From: an uncultured Lachnospiraceae bacterium
GTDB taxonomy: Bacteria; Bacillota; Clostridia; Lachnospirales; Lachnospiraceae
Direction of reading: 5' to 3'
NCBI GenBank assembly: GCA_910588405.1
Contig: CAJUPT010000012.1
Location: forward strand, 1-63,341
Length of the DNA stretch: 63,341 bases
In this document: positions 32,186 through 40,404 of the stretch, piece after piece
Numbering within the stretch: position 1 is the stretch's first letter
Layout of the letters: each line of letters starts with the position of its first letter
Program-made: the position numbers and the translations under genes
The notes under the pieces: generated by a model
Told to the model about the DNA's origin: nothing
What the model saw: only the letters and a program-made list of their open reading frames with translations
The model's database searches: none

Positions 32186-33586
32186 TTACACAAAAAAGTC
32201 AGCAGGACTTTCCTCCGTGATTCGTTTCAAAATCAGCAATCCTGTCCGCAATTCCTCCTCCGTGCCCGGAGAGGCCAGAGATACTCTTACGAAAGAGGAT
32301 TTCTGCTCGCTCCGCATAGCGAATCTGTGAGAACCCAGAATATGTATCCCGTTTTGCAGTGCCAGTATTTCGGCCTCTTCGCTTGTCAGATGACCGGGAA
32401 GAGGCAGCCAGCGAAAAAAGCACGCCTGCCTGCCGCCGTCCGGTGAGGTTCCGGGAAATATGGACTGAAAAATCTGGTTTCTTTTGCGGGCAAGCGTGAG
32501 TTTTTGTTCGGCGATTTTCGCGGCCTCTCCGCTGTTAATCAGCTCCGCGATAATCTCAGCGTTTAAAGAAACGGTTTTCAGGTTCATATTCAGCAGGCCG
32601 GAGATCAGCGTCTGGCGGTATTGCGGCGGAAACGCGAAAAAAGCCACCCGCAGGCCGGCGCATATGGATTTTGAGGTACTGCAGATGTGAAAGGTTTGTT
32701 CGGGCGCGATGGAAAAGAACGGCTTTTCTTCACCGGGCGCTAAAAAAGAATAAATGTCATCCTCGATGATCAGTAATTGAAACTCCCGCGCGATCCCGGC
32801 GATTTCCTGCCGGCGCAAAGAAGGCATGATAATTCCGGTAGGGTTGCTGCAGGAAGGCATGAGATACACGGCTTTGACTTCCGTATTTTTACAAAGCTGT
32901 AAAAGAGAAGACGGAGACATGCCGCAGTCGTCCGTATCCACGGCGATCAGCCGGATGCGCAGAAAATTCGCCAGACCTTTGAAATTCGTATAGGTGAAAT
33001 GGTCTACCGCGATGTTGTCTCCTGTCTGAAACAGTGAAATCAGAATGATGGATAATGCGTTTTGCGCGCCTGCGGTAACCAGAATGTTTTCCCAGGCGGC
33101 TTCAATCCCCAGATGCCGCAGCCATCCGGAAGCGGCTCTGCGCTGGCGTTTCGTGCCGAGCGGGTCTCCATATTCCAGCAGTTTTTCGGCGCCGGGTCTG
33201 GCTGTGACAAGCCGGGCTGCGGAAAGTACCTGTTGGTTGTATTCATAAAAGGGTTTGATGATTCCCAGTTCGATCACGGAGCTGTTCCGTTCCAGAAAGG
33301 TATCCTGAGCGTCGATTCCCGGGGAGACGAAGGTACCTTTTCCGGTAACGGCATACAGGAGTCCTTTGAGCTCGCACATTTTGTATGCTTTTGTGATCGT
33401 GCTTAAATTCAGGTCTAGGAAATCAGCCAGCTCCCGTTGAGGCGGAAGCTTCGTATTTTCGGGCAGGTTTCCCGATACAATGTCCTGTTCCAAGCGGTTT
33501 GCTATGGATATGTAATATGGTCTTTTCAGTTCCTCTTTTCGGGGCTTCCAGGACATCGGATAGTTTTCAAAGGAATTGACAGGCAT
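32186..33586 (-). CDS. MocR family regulator (GntR HTH-aminotransferase)
   Basis: 466 residues. N-terminal GntR winged helix (YYISIANRLEQDIVSGNLPE; LPPQRELADFLDLNLSTITKAY in part), then a fold-type I aminotransferase domain with PLP-binding features: SNPTG, IIEDDIYSF and Schiff-base Lys in CSTSKSICAGLRVAF. MocR proteins use PLP or its aldimines as the signal; PdxR members control vitamin B6 supply. It is divergent from an ECF transporter S gene with a direct repeat between them, so this transporter is the likely target. GGGAGG precedes the ATG. Confidence 0.9.
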   Translation of the reverse strand: MPVNSFENYPMSWKPRKEELKRPYYISIANRLEQDIVSGNLPENTKLPPQRELADFLDLNLSTITKAYKMCELKGLLYAVTGKGTFVSPGIDAQDTFLERNSSVIELGIIKPFYEYNQQVLSAARLVTARPGAEKLLEYGDPLGTKRQRRAASGWLRHLGIEAAWENILVTAGAQNALSIILISLFQTGDNIAVDHFTYTNFKGLANFLRIRLIAVDTDDCGMSPSSLLQLCKNTEVKAVYLMPSCSNPTGIIMPSLRRQEIAGIAREFQLLIIEDDIYSFLAPGEEKPFFSIAPEQTFHICSTSKSICAGLRVAFFAFPPQYRQTLISGLLNMNLKTVSLNAEIIAELINSGEAAKIAEQKLTLARKRNQIFQSIFPGTSPDGGRQACFFRWLPLPGHLTSEEAEILALQNGIHILGSHRFAMRSEQKSSFVRVSLASPGTEEELRTGLLILKRITEESPADFFV

Positions 33587-33722
33587 GGTTTATCCTCCCT
33601 AGTTTTAAAATTTACTTTTGGCATTTTTCAGCCCTTGCTTGATTGGCTGTTTTTTCACAGGCGAAACAGAAGCCGATCATATAAGAACAGGCACAGTAAA
33701 GTATCGGACAGAGATTTGGAAA

Positions 33723-33756
33723 ATTGTATGCATGACAATTTTAACATTGTATGTAT
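33723..33756 (+). promoter_or_regulatory. direct-repeat operator, likely for MocR
   Basis: ATTGTATGCAT (33723-33733) and ATTGTATGTAT (33746-33756) are direct repeats 23 bp apart, about two helical turns. The second covers the -35 box of the ECF gene. MocR regulators characteristically bind direct repeats. Confidence 0.65.
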
Positions 33757-33775
33757 CTGTTTTCAATATTATAAT
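33747..33775 (+). promoter_or_regulatory. promoter of ECF S-component gene
   Basis: TTGTAT (33747-33752), 17-nt spacer, perfect TATAAT (33770-33775). The weak -35 overlapped by a regulator half-site suggests an activatable promoter. Confidence 0.75.
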
Positions 33776-33888
33776 CGGGCGTATAGCATTTACAGGTGAC
33801 TGCTCAGATGTCATTGTCTGCAAAGACTTTCGTGTTGCGGCGTATGATGAGCAGTAATATTTTACAGATTTTAAGGAGAAGATGAATC

Positions 33889-34467
33889 ATGAAAAAAATA
33901 AGAATTCGGCAAATCACAATGATCGGAATTATGGCGGCAGCCGTATATATGGCGTCTGCTTTTCTGCAGATTTCAATTCCCACTGCCATAGGAACCACAA
34001 GACTGCATATGGGAAATGTGATGTGCCTGTTGTCAGGAATGCTGCTTGGCGCGGTGCCCGGCGGGCTGGCGGCGGGAATCGGTTCTATGCTTTTTGATTT
34101 TTCGAATCCGGTGTATATTGCGTCGGCGCCCTTTACGTTCGCCTTTAAATTTGTTATGGCATGGCTGTGCGGCGCCCTGAGTACGGGGCGGCATTCGGAA
34201 AAGTTTTTGATGAAGATATGCTCGGAAAGATCCCGGCTTTTAGTCGCAGCCGCGGCGGGAGCATTCAGTTATGTGCTGTTGTATATCGGAAAAAATTTTA
34301 TTGAGAACCGCTATGTGTTAGGTATGCCGTCGGAAGCCGTCTGGCTTATGACGGCGCAGAAAGGAGCCGTATCTTGCGTAAACGCGGTTGCAGCAGTGAT
34401 CGTCGTCGTACCGCTGGGGGTTGCCCTGCGGCCTGTTCTCAATCGATGCAATGACGGGGAAAATTGA
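33889..34467 (+). CDS. ECF transporter substrate-binding (S) component
   Basis: 192-residue integral membrane protein with about six helices. The pattern TRLHMGNVMCLLSGMLLGAVPGG (in part), GSMLFDFSNPVYIASAPFTF and FKFVMAWLCG is typical of the ECF S-component superfamily, which bind a vitamin and dock with a shared EcfAA'T module (not in this window). Pairing with a divergent MocR regulator makes a B6 vitamer the best guess for substrate (PdxU-like); this is inference. AAGGAG lies 10 nt before ATG 33889. Confidence 0.85.
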   Translation: MKKIRIRQITMIGIMAAAVYMASAFLQISIPTAIGTTRLHMGNVMCLLSGMLLGAVPGGLAAGIGSMLFDFSNPVYIASAPFTFAFKFVMAWLCGALSTGRHSEKFLMKICSERSRLLVAAAAGAFSYVLLYIGKNFIENRYVLGMPSEAVWLMTAQKGAVSCVNAVAAVIVVVPLGVALRPVLNRCNDGEN

Positions 34468-34572
34468 TTGTGAAATAGACCTTATAAAAAATTGGAGAAT
34501 GCCTCCTTTCACGGACTAATTTTCCCTCCCTGCGCATAGACTGTAAAAACAACGTATTCCGGGGGATTCCCT

Positions 34573-34830
34573 TTGAAAGATTATATTGAAGAAAGGGCTG
34601 TGGAGATTGCGAATTATATTATAGAGGAGAATGCGACGGTTCGCCAGACGGCGAAACGGTTTGGGATCAGTAAGAGTACGGTACATAAAGACGTAACAGA
34701 ACGTCTGGCACAGATCAACCCAGGTCTGGCGGCGCAGGCCCGTATTGTTTTGGATGTGAATAAATCGGAGCGGCATATACGGGGCGGCATGGCGACGCGG
34801 GAAAAGTATCTGCATTTGGAACAGCATTAA
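34573..34830 (+). CDS. spoIIID: sporulation transcription regulator SpoIIID
   Basis: 85-residue DNA-binding protein that tunes mother-cell sigma-E gene expression and helps switch to sigma-K. The N-terminus KDYIEERAVEIANYIIEENA and the HTH TVRQTAKRFGISKSTVHKDV are nearly invariant in Firmicutes. Start is TTG with GGGGGA about 8 nt upstream; the conserved N-terminus begins exactly there. It stands alone between the ECF gene and a MITE-like palindrome. Confidence 0.96.
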   Translation: MKDYIEERAVEIANYIIEENATVRQTAKRFGISKSTVHKDVTERLAQINPGLAAQARIVLDVNKSERHIRGGMATREKYLHLEQH

Positions 34831-35011
34831 CGGGAAAATAAAAACTGCTCAGATGGCTGACGGAGGCTGTTTGGGCAGCTTTTTGTATGTCGGCTTCTGT
34901 GGAGCAGTGATTGCAGAATAGTGGCACGTGACCAGTAACGATTAGGGCTCCGCGTGGCCGCAAATTTCGGATGAGACTTGACAATTATGACATTTTAGAG
35001 GTATACATTAT

Positions 35012-35177
35012 TAAGATTCGGGTGTCAAAAGGTCTGAATTTCCCTTGCAGGCCAATTTCTCCAATTTTGCACAACAATATCTATCAACGATGCGCCGCAT
35101 CGCCTGAAGATATTGTGGCACAATCTTGAAAAAATTTGCTCTGCAATGAAAATGGACCTTTTGACACCCGAATCTTA
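35012..35177. mobile_element. MITE-like 166-bp palindromic element
   Basis: Perfect 23-bp terminal inverted repeats (35012-35034, 35155-35177) start TAAGATTCGGGTGTCAAAAG. The interior also pairs (TGCAG/CTGCA, ACAATATCT/AGATATTGT) to a central CGATGC/GCATCG tip, so the whole unit is one long imperfect hairpin without coding capacity. The outermost TA at each end could be a target duplication as in IS630/mariner-type elements. Lies in the 425-bp gap between spoIIID and the next gene; no transposase nearby. Confidence 0.8.
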
Positions 35178-35255
35178 TTAAAAATGTAAACGATTAAAAC
35201 AAATACGGCAAATAGATAAAAGGTAAAACGGCGCCGGAAACGGAGGATTTATCAA

Positions 35256-36194
35256 ATGTACGTTTATGGATTGCCGCAATGGCTGATGTTTTTCTATATA
35301 TATTGTTTTGCGGGCTGGATTTTTGAATCTGCCTATGTGACTTTGCGGACAAAGCATTTTGTCAACAGAGGTTTTTTACGGGCGCCGATGCTCCCGCTAT
35401 ATGGGACGGGCGCCGTGGTGATGCTGTGGGTATCCATACCAGTGCGGGGAAATCTGGTTTTGACTTATCTTGCAGGCGTGATTGGGGCGACTGCACTGGA
35501 ATATGTGGTAGGCATCGGGATGGAAGCCCTTTTTAAAGTGAAATACTGGGATTACAGTGATCAAAGATTTCATTTTCAGGGGGTGATCTGTCTGTCCTCT
35601 TCCATTGCCTGGGGATTTCTTACGCTGCTTTTGACGGAAGTGATTCATAAACCCATTGAGAGCTGGGTGCTGGGGATGCCGGATTTTGTCCTGGGCATTT
35701 TTCTGGGTTCTGTCAGTACCATATTTGTGTCAGATACGGTCGTGTCAGTGAAAGCGGCTCTGGATTTGCGAAAGATGCTGGAAGGTATGACCAGGGTGCG
35801 TGTCGAGGTAGAGGCTATGCAGGTGCAGCTCAGCCTGGCAAAAATGGAGACAAGAGATCAGGTGGAGGAGCTTTGGGAGAACATCGAGGAACGCAGGCGC
35901 AGATACAGGGAAGCAAAAAGAAAGTTTATGGAGCGACTGGAAAAGCTTCATATTCCTACCAGGGCGCAGTTGGATGAACTGAAAGCACTCTGGCCAGACG
36001 ATTCCCCTTTGCTGGACAAGCTGCGTGAGAAAGCGCTGGAATATAATCGTATTGCCGGTAAACACAGCTTTTTCAGAGAAAGCCTGCTGCGGGGCAATCC
36101 GAGCGCCAGCTCTGCAAAATTTGGCTGGGCATTAAAAGAGCTGCAGAGCCGGATGAGGGAGAGGACAAAGGAAGGAGAAGTGGAAGAAGACTGA
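35256..36194 (+). CDS. CmpB-like putative ABC transporter permease
   Basis: 312 residues. The N-terminal half has five to six helices with the family pattern YCFAGWIFESAYVTLRTKHFVNRGFLRAP (in parts), GTGAVVMLW and KYWDYSDQRFHFQGVICLSSS (in part), matching the putative ABC-transporter type IV (CmpB) family. The C-terminal 110 residues are a charged coiled coil. Despite the family name no ATPase partner is adjacent and function is unknown; such proteins are common in Lachnospiraceae. AACGGAGGATT precedes the ATG. Confidence 0.82.
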   Translation: MYVYGLPQWLMFFYIYCFAGWIFESAYVTLRTKHFVNRGFLRAPMLPLYGTGAVVMLWVSIPVRGNLVLTYLAGVIGATALEYVVGIGMEALFKVKYWDYSDQRFHFQGVICLSSSIAWGFLTLLLTEVIHKPIESWVLGMPDFVLGIFLGSVSTIFVSDTVVSVKAALDLRKMLEGMTRVRVEVEAMQVQLSLAKMETRDQVEELWENIEERRRRYREAKRKFMERLEKLHIPTRAQLDELKALWPDDSPLLDKLREKALEYNRIAGKHSFFRESLLRGNPSASSAKFGWALKELQSRMRERTKEGEVEED

Positions 36195-36298
36195 TGGGTG
36201 GTTTCAGCCTTAGCATGTCGGTAAAATTCACGGTAATGTCAGCAGCCTGTGCCTTCGTCTCGCTGGGGCAGACCCTGTGCATCCGCCTGATGCACAAA

Positions 36299-36351
36299 GG
36301 AAACACCCTTTCATATATGGTGGAGCCAGTATAGCCGGCATGGGTGTTTCC
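36299..36351. terminator. large-loop inverted repeat, possible bidirectional terminator
   Basis: GGAAACACCC (36299-36308) and GGGTGTTTCC (36342-36351) pair perfectly with a 33-nt loop, between two convergent genes. T-runs are short, so strength is uncertain. Confidence 0.5.
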
Positions 36352-36375
36352 TTAGTATGGATGCAGGATGGAGGT

Positions 36376-37260
36376 TTACTTTTTAATCCGTTGACTGCGG
36401 TAGCAGAAGGTCAGATATCCGACCTTGGCATTGTATAAAAGGCTGCAGGGATACCCTTTCATAAAATCCTTGCGGAACTGGTCTTTGCTCAGAAGATTTT
36501 CTTTGGTGAATTCATAGGATGTCTCAATCCGGAACAATTTGCTGATATGCTCAAATAGCTTTTCAAAAATGAGTAGGGCGGCTTCGGGCTTGATCTCATT
36601 TTTTTGTATGCCCTGCATTCCCGGCAGCTGGTTGACGCCTCGGACAAACAGGGAGTCCTCCACGCCTAAAAGCATCATCAGCCTGACCCCGCCCTCTGTG
36701 TCATAATACTGATGGCAATAAAGGGCATTTCCGATATTCTGCCCTTTATAGTTAGGGTTGGAAAGCTTCGCTTCCGCTTGGAACAGTTCCTGGGTGGCTC
36801 GGTTTATGGTTTTTGTTATAATGGGAATCTGTGATGAAAAATCATAGCCCTTTTTAACAGGTGCCTTTCCGACGATTGCCTGATCCTCCTGCATAATATG
36901 GGTTTTCAGCCAGCTGTTCATAGTGGCTACAAAGCGCTGGATGGCTGCGGGGGAATAGTGTGACAGTTCCAGGTCTTTTTTGAGCGAAACCAGCGTGCTA
37001 TCTCTGAAATTGTCATGAACCCGTTTGTGCTGCGCGTATCCGCTGTAGCGGATAGAACGCATATATGTTTCTTCTTCTGAAAAATGCATCATGGAATATG
37101 CTTCAAGATATTTGACCCCTTCTCTGAAGGTGCTCTGGTTGGAACTGGCATCCTCAGACAGCTCCAACAGCTTCTTTGTAATTCGGAAAAGCTTGGCATG
37201 TGCTTTGTCCACGACTTCCACGCCGATTTTAAATTTATCATTCCATTCGATTATTTCCAT
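36376..37260 (-). CDS. bacteriohemerythrin with unassigned C-terminal domain
   Basis: 294 residues. Residues 1-135 are a bacteriohemerythrin with all diiron ligands: His21, His59, Glu63, His78, His82, His121 and Asp126, which bind O2 or sense redox/iron. The remaining 150 residues (from ITKTINRATQELFQ) have no motif I recognise; LYCHQYYDTEGGVRLMMLLG and LLIFEKLFEHISKLFRI suggest an alpha/beta sensor-like domain. Typical single-domain hemerythrins end near residue 135. Promoter TAGACA-17-TATAAT lies upstream on the minus strand. Confidence 0.85.
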   Translation of the reverse strand: MEIIEWNDKFKIGVEVVDKAHAKLFRITKKLLELSEDASSNQSTFREGVKYLEAYSMMHFSEEETYMRSIRYSGYAQHKRVHDNFRDSTLVSLKKDLELSHYSPAAIQRFVATMNSWLKTHIMQEDQAIVGKAPVKKGYDFSSQIPIITKTINRATQELFQAEAKLSNPNYKGQNIGNALYCHQYYDTEGGVRLMMLLGVEDSLFVRGVNQLPGMQGIQKNEIKPEAALLIFEKLFEHISKLFRIETSYEFTKENLLSKDQFRKDFMKGYPCSLLYNAKVGYLTFCYRSQRIKK

Positions 37261-37294
37261 ATGTAAAAACTCCTTCCGTCCGAATTTTGTATTT

Positions 37295-37323
37295 ATTATA
37301 AAGGGATTTTGAATTTTTGTCTA
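37295..37323 (-). promoter_or_regulatory. promoter of hemerythrin gene
   Basis: Minus strand TAGACA (37318-37323), 17-nt spacer, perfect TATAAT (37295-37300), about 30 nt before the GGAAGGAG ribosome site and ATG. Confidence 0.75.
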
Positions 37324-37519
37324 TGCCTGATCGTTTTCTTTTCTATCAGATTTTTTAGTATCTTTTTGTTAAATTTTTCTTTACGGATGAATTGTTATTG
37401 AATTTTTAAATGTGCTGTGGTAAAGTAATAGTGATATAATTTTGCAATAAAACATATGTTCTGCGAATTGCTTGAAGTGCAGGAAATGGAAAGAAAAAAC
37501 GAAAATATCGGTTGATTAA

Positions 37520-37548
37520 TTTAAAAAAATCGCATATTATTATATAAT
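37520..37548 (+). promoter_or_regulatory. probable ftsZ promoter
   Basis: TTTAAA (37520-37525), 17-nt spacer, TATAAT (37543-37548), about 50 nt before the ftsZ start. Another possible pair (TTGAAT at about 37398, TAAAGT 17 nt on) lies upstream. The rest of 37261-37601 is A/T-rich and otherwise featureless. Confidence 0.6.
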
Positions 37549-37601
37549 GAAGATTTATAGGGAGAATGTATTTTTAATGAAGGAAAAAAAGGAGGCTTCT
37601 T

Positions 37602-38813
37602 GTGCTCGAAATTAAGATAAACGAATCAGAAAACGCGGCGAAAATTATTGTAATCGGCGTAGGCGGAGCAGGGAATAACGCGGTAAACCGGATGGTGGAT
37701 GAGAACATCATGGGCGTGGAGTTTATCGGTGTTAATACGGACTATCAGGTGTTGAAACGCTGTAAAGCGCCCACGGCGATCCAGATTGGTGAGAAGCTGA
37801 CGAAGGGATTGGGCGCAGGAGCCAAGCCTGAGGTGGGCGAAAAGGCAGCGGAGGAAAGCATTGAGGATTTGGAAGCGGCTATGAAGGGGGCAGATATGGT
37901 ATTTGTCACCGCGGGCATGGGCGGCGGCACAGGTACCGGGGCCGCACCGGTGGTGGCCAAGCTGGCGAAGAGCATGGGTATCCTGACGGTGGGCGTTGTG
38001 ACCAAGCCTTTCCGGTTTGAGGCCAGAACGCGTATGACCAACGCTCTGAACGGAATCGATAAGTTAAAGGATAGTGTGGATACGTTGATTGTGATTCCCA
38101 ACGATAAGCTGCTGGAGATTGTGGACAGGCGTACGACGATGCCAGAAGCGCTGAAAAAGGCGGACGAGGTGTTGCAGCAGGCCGTACAGGGTATCACGGA
38201 TCTGATCAATGTGCCTTCCCTGATCAATCTGGATTTTGCTGATATTCAGACAGTTATGACGGACAAGGGTGTAGCCCATATCGGTATTGGCCATGGCAAG
38301 GGCGACGAGAAAGCGCTTGACGCAGTGAAGCAGGCGGTGGCAAGCCCGCTGTTGGAGACGACGATTGAGGGCGCAAGTCATGTGATTATCAATATTACCG
38401 GTGAGGTTTCTCTGATGGAGGCGAACGACGCTGCCAGTTATGTGCAGGATCTGGCCGGTGACGGTGCGAATATTATCTTCGGTGCCAGATTCGACGAGTC
38501 TTATAATGACGAGGTCACTATCACCGTGATTGCTACAGGCATCGAGACCTACGGTGAAAATTTACCGGTGGCGAAGGCGATGGCAGACTTCCGGATTCCC
38601 AAGCAGCAGCCGGCAGGCGGACAGACTGGTACGATGGGCGGACAGGCAGGCGTAATGGGTGGTCAAGCCGACATGATGGGTGGTCAAGCCGGGCAGCAGC
38701 AACAGACTCCTTTTGGCACGAACCCTACATATAATCCGACTCCGGTGAAGGCACCTCAGTCGACGGTGGAGGAGAAAACCATTAAGATTCCTACGTTTTT
38801 GTCGAGAAGATAG
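37602..38813 (+). CDS. ftsZ: cell division GTPase FtsZ
   Basis: Tubulin-like GTPase forming the division and sporulation septum ring. 403 residues: GTP-binding GVGGAGNNAVNRM, tubulin signature GGGTGTG (107-113), T7-loop NLDFADIQTVM (catalytic Asp), and the C-terminal peptide IKIPTFLSRR that binds FtsA/SepF. The linker holds three 7-residue repeats (MGGQAGV, MGGQADM, MGGQAGQ). Start is GTG 37602 with AAAGGAGG 6 nt upstream. Unlike B. subtilis there is no ftsA next to it; spoIIGA and sigE follow, as is usual in Firmicutes. Confidence 0.98.
   Translation: MLEIKINESENAAKIIVIGVGGAGNNAVNRMVDENIMGVEFIGVNTDYQVLKRCKAPTAIQIGEKLTKGLGAGAKPEVGEKAAEESIEDLEAAMKGADMVFVTAGMGGGTGTGAAPVVAKLAKSMGILTVGVVTKPFRFEARTRMTNALNGIDKLKDSVDTLIVIPNDKLLEIVDRRTTMPEALKKADEVLQQAVQGITDLINVPSLINLDFADIQTVMTDKGVAHIGIGHGKGDEKALDAVKQAVASPLLETTIEGASHVIINITGEVSLMEANDAASYVQDLAGDGANIIFGARFDESYNDEVTITVIATGIETYGENLPVAKAMADFRIPKQQPAGGQTGTMGGQAGVMGGQADMMGGQAGQQQQTPFGTNPTYNPTPVKAPQSTVEEKTIKIPTFLSRR
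38634..38696 (+). repeat. three 21-bp tandem repeats in the ftsZ linker
   Basis: Units at 38634, 38655 and 38676, each coding MGGQA plus two residues. Units two and three share ATGGGTGGTCAAGCCG exactly, pointing to recent slippage; copy number may vary between strains. Confidence 0.85.
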
Positions 38814-38863
38814 CAGGAGCGTGGAGGATATCATTTCGAGAGTAAAATAAGCATTGCAAGTTG

Positions 38864-38901
38864 AAAAACAGCTTTTCCTTAAGAAGGAGAGGCTGTTTTT
38901 T
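38864..38901 (+). terminator. ftsZ terminator
   Basis: AAAAACAGC...GGCTGTTTTTT with an inner CCTT/AAGG pairing and a T6 run. Confidence 0.85.
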
Positions 38902-38938
38902 GTACCATAGGAAAGTTCTACGAACTCCCCTATGATAC
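38902..38938. repeat. palindrome directly after the ftsZ terminator
   Basis: GTACCATAGGAAAGTTC-TAC-GAACTCCCCTATGATAC: 14 of 17 bases pair around a 3-nt loop. It begins the 38902-39320 gap, in which a reading frame without a start codon runs to a TGA at 39105-39107 and ends in a hydrophobic stretch. The whole may be a dispersed repeat or gene relic. Confidence 0.5.
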
Positions 38939-39320
38939 AAAAACGCTCTGCGAGGATGTACAGGGTCTTGCCCCAGCGAAGCGAGAGTACGTAAATGCAG
39001 AGAAAATTGTCGCATTGTCGAAGCGCGCATTTTGCGGTTATATCGGAGCGATCGTCGTTTACGGTATTATTTGTGCCATGTGGAAGCGGCTTTTGTCTGA
39101 AATATGACAACGCCGTATTTTTCTGCTGTCGTCGGAAAGAAAAACGGTCGGTTCCTTTCTTTTTATGAAAATTCTTTTTGATTCTGGTTTTTTTTTATTC
39201 CCGTTGCTGTCATGAAATGCTTGTTGCCGCTGAGGAATATCATGAAAGGACAAAATGATAGAAAAGGACGAAGAAGATATCAGATTTTAAAGATGAAAAG
39301 TGGTATTTTGCTTCCTGCTT

Positions 39321-39353
39321 TTGACAAAAAAATTAGGTATATCTCTTTATAAT
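39321..39353 (+). promoter_or_regulatory. spoIIG-type promoter with 21-nt spacer and Spo0A-like box
   Basis: Perfect TTGACA (39321-39326) and TATAAT (39348-39353) separated by 21 nt, far from the usual 17. B. subtilis spoIIG has the same anomaly (22 bp) and is switched on by Spo0A~P bound at the -35. Here TTTTGACAAAA across the -35 reads TTTGTCAAAA on the other strand, a Spo0A-box-like sequence. An exact TGTCGAA lies at 39016-39022, some 300 nt upstream. Confidence 0.8.
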
Positions 39354-39458
39354 AGTGCCAGTGACCGATAGCTTGCGAAGAGAAAAAGCCTGGCGTATCA
39401 GTTCAGTCTTACCGAATCGGTAGAAGGGAAGCGGGTGTGCCGGGCAGAGGCAGCACAT

Positions 39459-40346
39459 ATGTTTTATGAGACAGTATACATAGATATGGTGTTTCTGGTG
39501 AATTTTATGATGGACCTGCTGCTTTTATCCCTTCTTGCGGGAATTTTGAGAAGGGAGGGCAGATGGCGCGGGCTGTGCGCCGGAGCGCTGGCGGGAGCGG
39601 TGTGGGCCTGTTTGGCCGTAGTCGCGGTGTTGCCGGGGTGGATGGAGTTTTTCGGCAGTATGGCGGCAGCCCTGGGGATGACGGCCCTGGCGTTTCGAGA
39701 GCGAAACATAACGGCCATTTTTTTTATGAGCTTTTCTCTGCTGGGGCTGTCTTTTTTTCTGTCGGGGCTGGTGAATCTGGTCTATTACCATACCGGGGCG
39801 GGTTATTACATGCAGAAGGGAGGGGTTCCTTCTTATCTATTATTCCCGGTGATCGGAATTGGCAGCGTCGCCATACAAAAAGGCGCAAAGCAGTTCTGGC
39901 GATATCAGGGTGTGCAGCGACAGCTCTGTCAGGTAACTCTTAGTCACCAGGGAAAGCATATTGGGCTTACTGGGCTTGTGGATACGGGCAATCAGTTATA
40001 TGATCCGTATCAGGGCAGACCGGTACAGATTGCTTGGGAGGAAAGTCTGAAAGAGTTTCTTCCCAAGGATCAGAAATTTTTGTATGTGCCCTATCACAGT
40101 GTGGGAAAGCCGGATGGGCTGTTAAAGGGGTTTACGGCGGATGAAATAGTGATTGCCCGTTCGGAACAGCTCTTTCGACAGCAAAAGCCCTTCGTGGCTC
40201 TTTCACCGGAACCACTGAACCGCCAGGGACGTTATCAGATGATTCTTCATCCGGATTTGTTTGTCCAGGGTCACAGATCTGACAAAAGGCATGTCTGCCA
40301 GCCTCATGAGGGAGGTTCAGACTTTGGCAGCCGTACGGAACGATGA
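39459..40346 (+). CDS. spoIIGA: sigma-E processing peptidase SpoIIGA
   Basis: Membrane aspartic protease that removes the pro-peptide of sigma-E after a signal from the forespore. 295 residues: five N-terminal helices (YETVYIDMVFLVNFMMDLLL in part), then the soluble protease domain with active-site Asp in LTGLVDTGNQLYDP (DTG at 175-177). The normal family end near YQMILHPDLF is followed by about 28 extra polar residues. The ATG at 39459 fits the conserved N-terminus; GTG 39435 would add eight residues. Followed after 58 nt by its substrate gene sigE. Confidence 0.93.
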   Translation: MFYETVYIDMVFLVNFMMDLLLLSLLAGILRREGRWRGLCAGALAGAVWACLAVVAVLPGWMEFFGSMAAALGMTALAFRERNITAIFFMSFSLLGLSFFLSGLVNLVYYHTGAGYYMQKGGVPSYLLFPVIGIGSVAIQKGAKQFWRYQGVQRQLCQVTLSHQGKHIGLTGLVDTGNQLYDPYQGRPVQIAWEESLKEFLPKDQKFLYVPYHSVGKPDGLLKGFTADEIVIARSEQLFRQQKPFVALSPEPLNRQGRYQMILHPDLFVQGHRSDKRHVCQPHEGGSDFGSRTER

Positions 40347-40404
40347 AAATTAGGAAATGGAACAGAAAATTTACATTTGCAACTTATAACAGGGGGTTTT
40401 TCAT

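Noticed and set aside
38881..39107. Small membrane protein gene
   Set aside because: The frame is open but has no ATG, GTG or TTG near its beginning and no ribosome site; kept only as a relic in the findings.
40260..40346. Frameshift at the SpoIIGA C-terminus
   Set aside because: The protein runs about 28 residues past the usual end, but the catalytic domain is complete and no alternative frame restores a better end.
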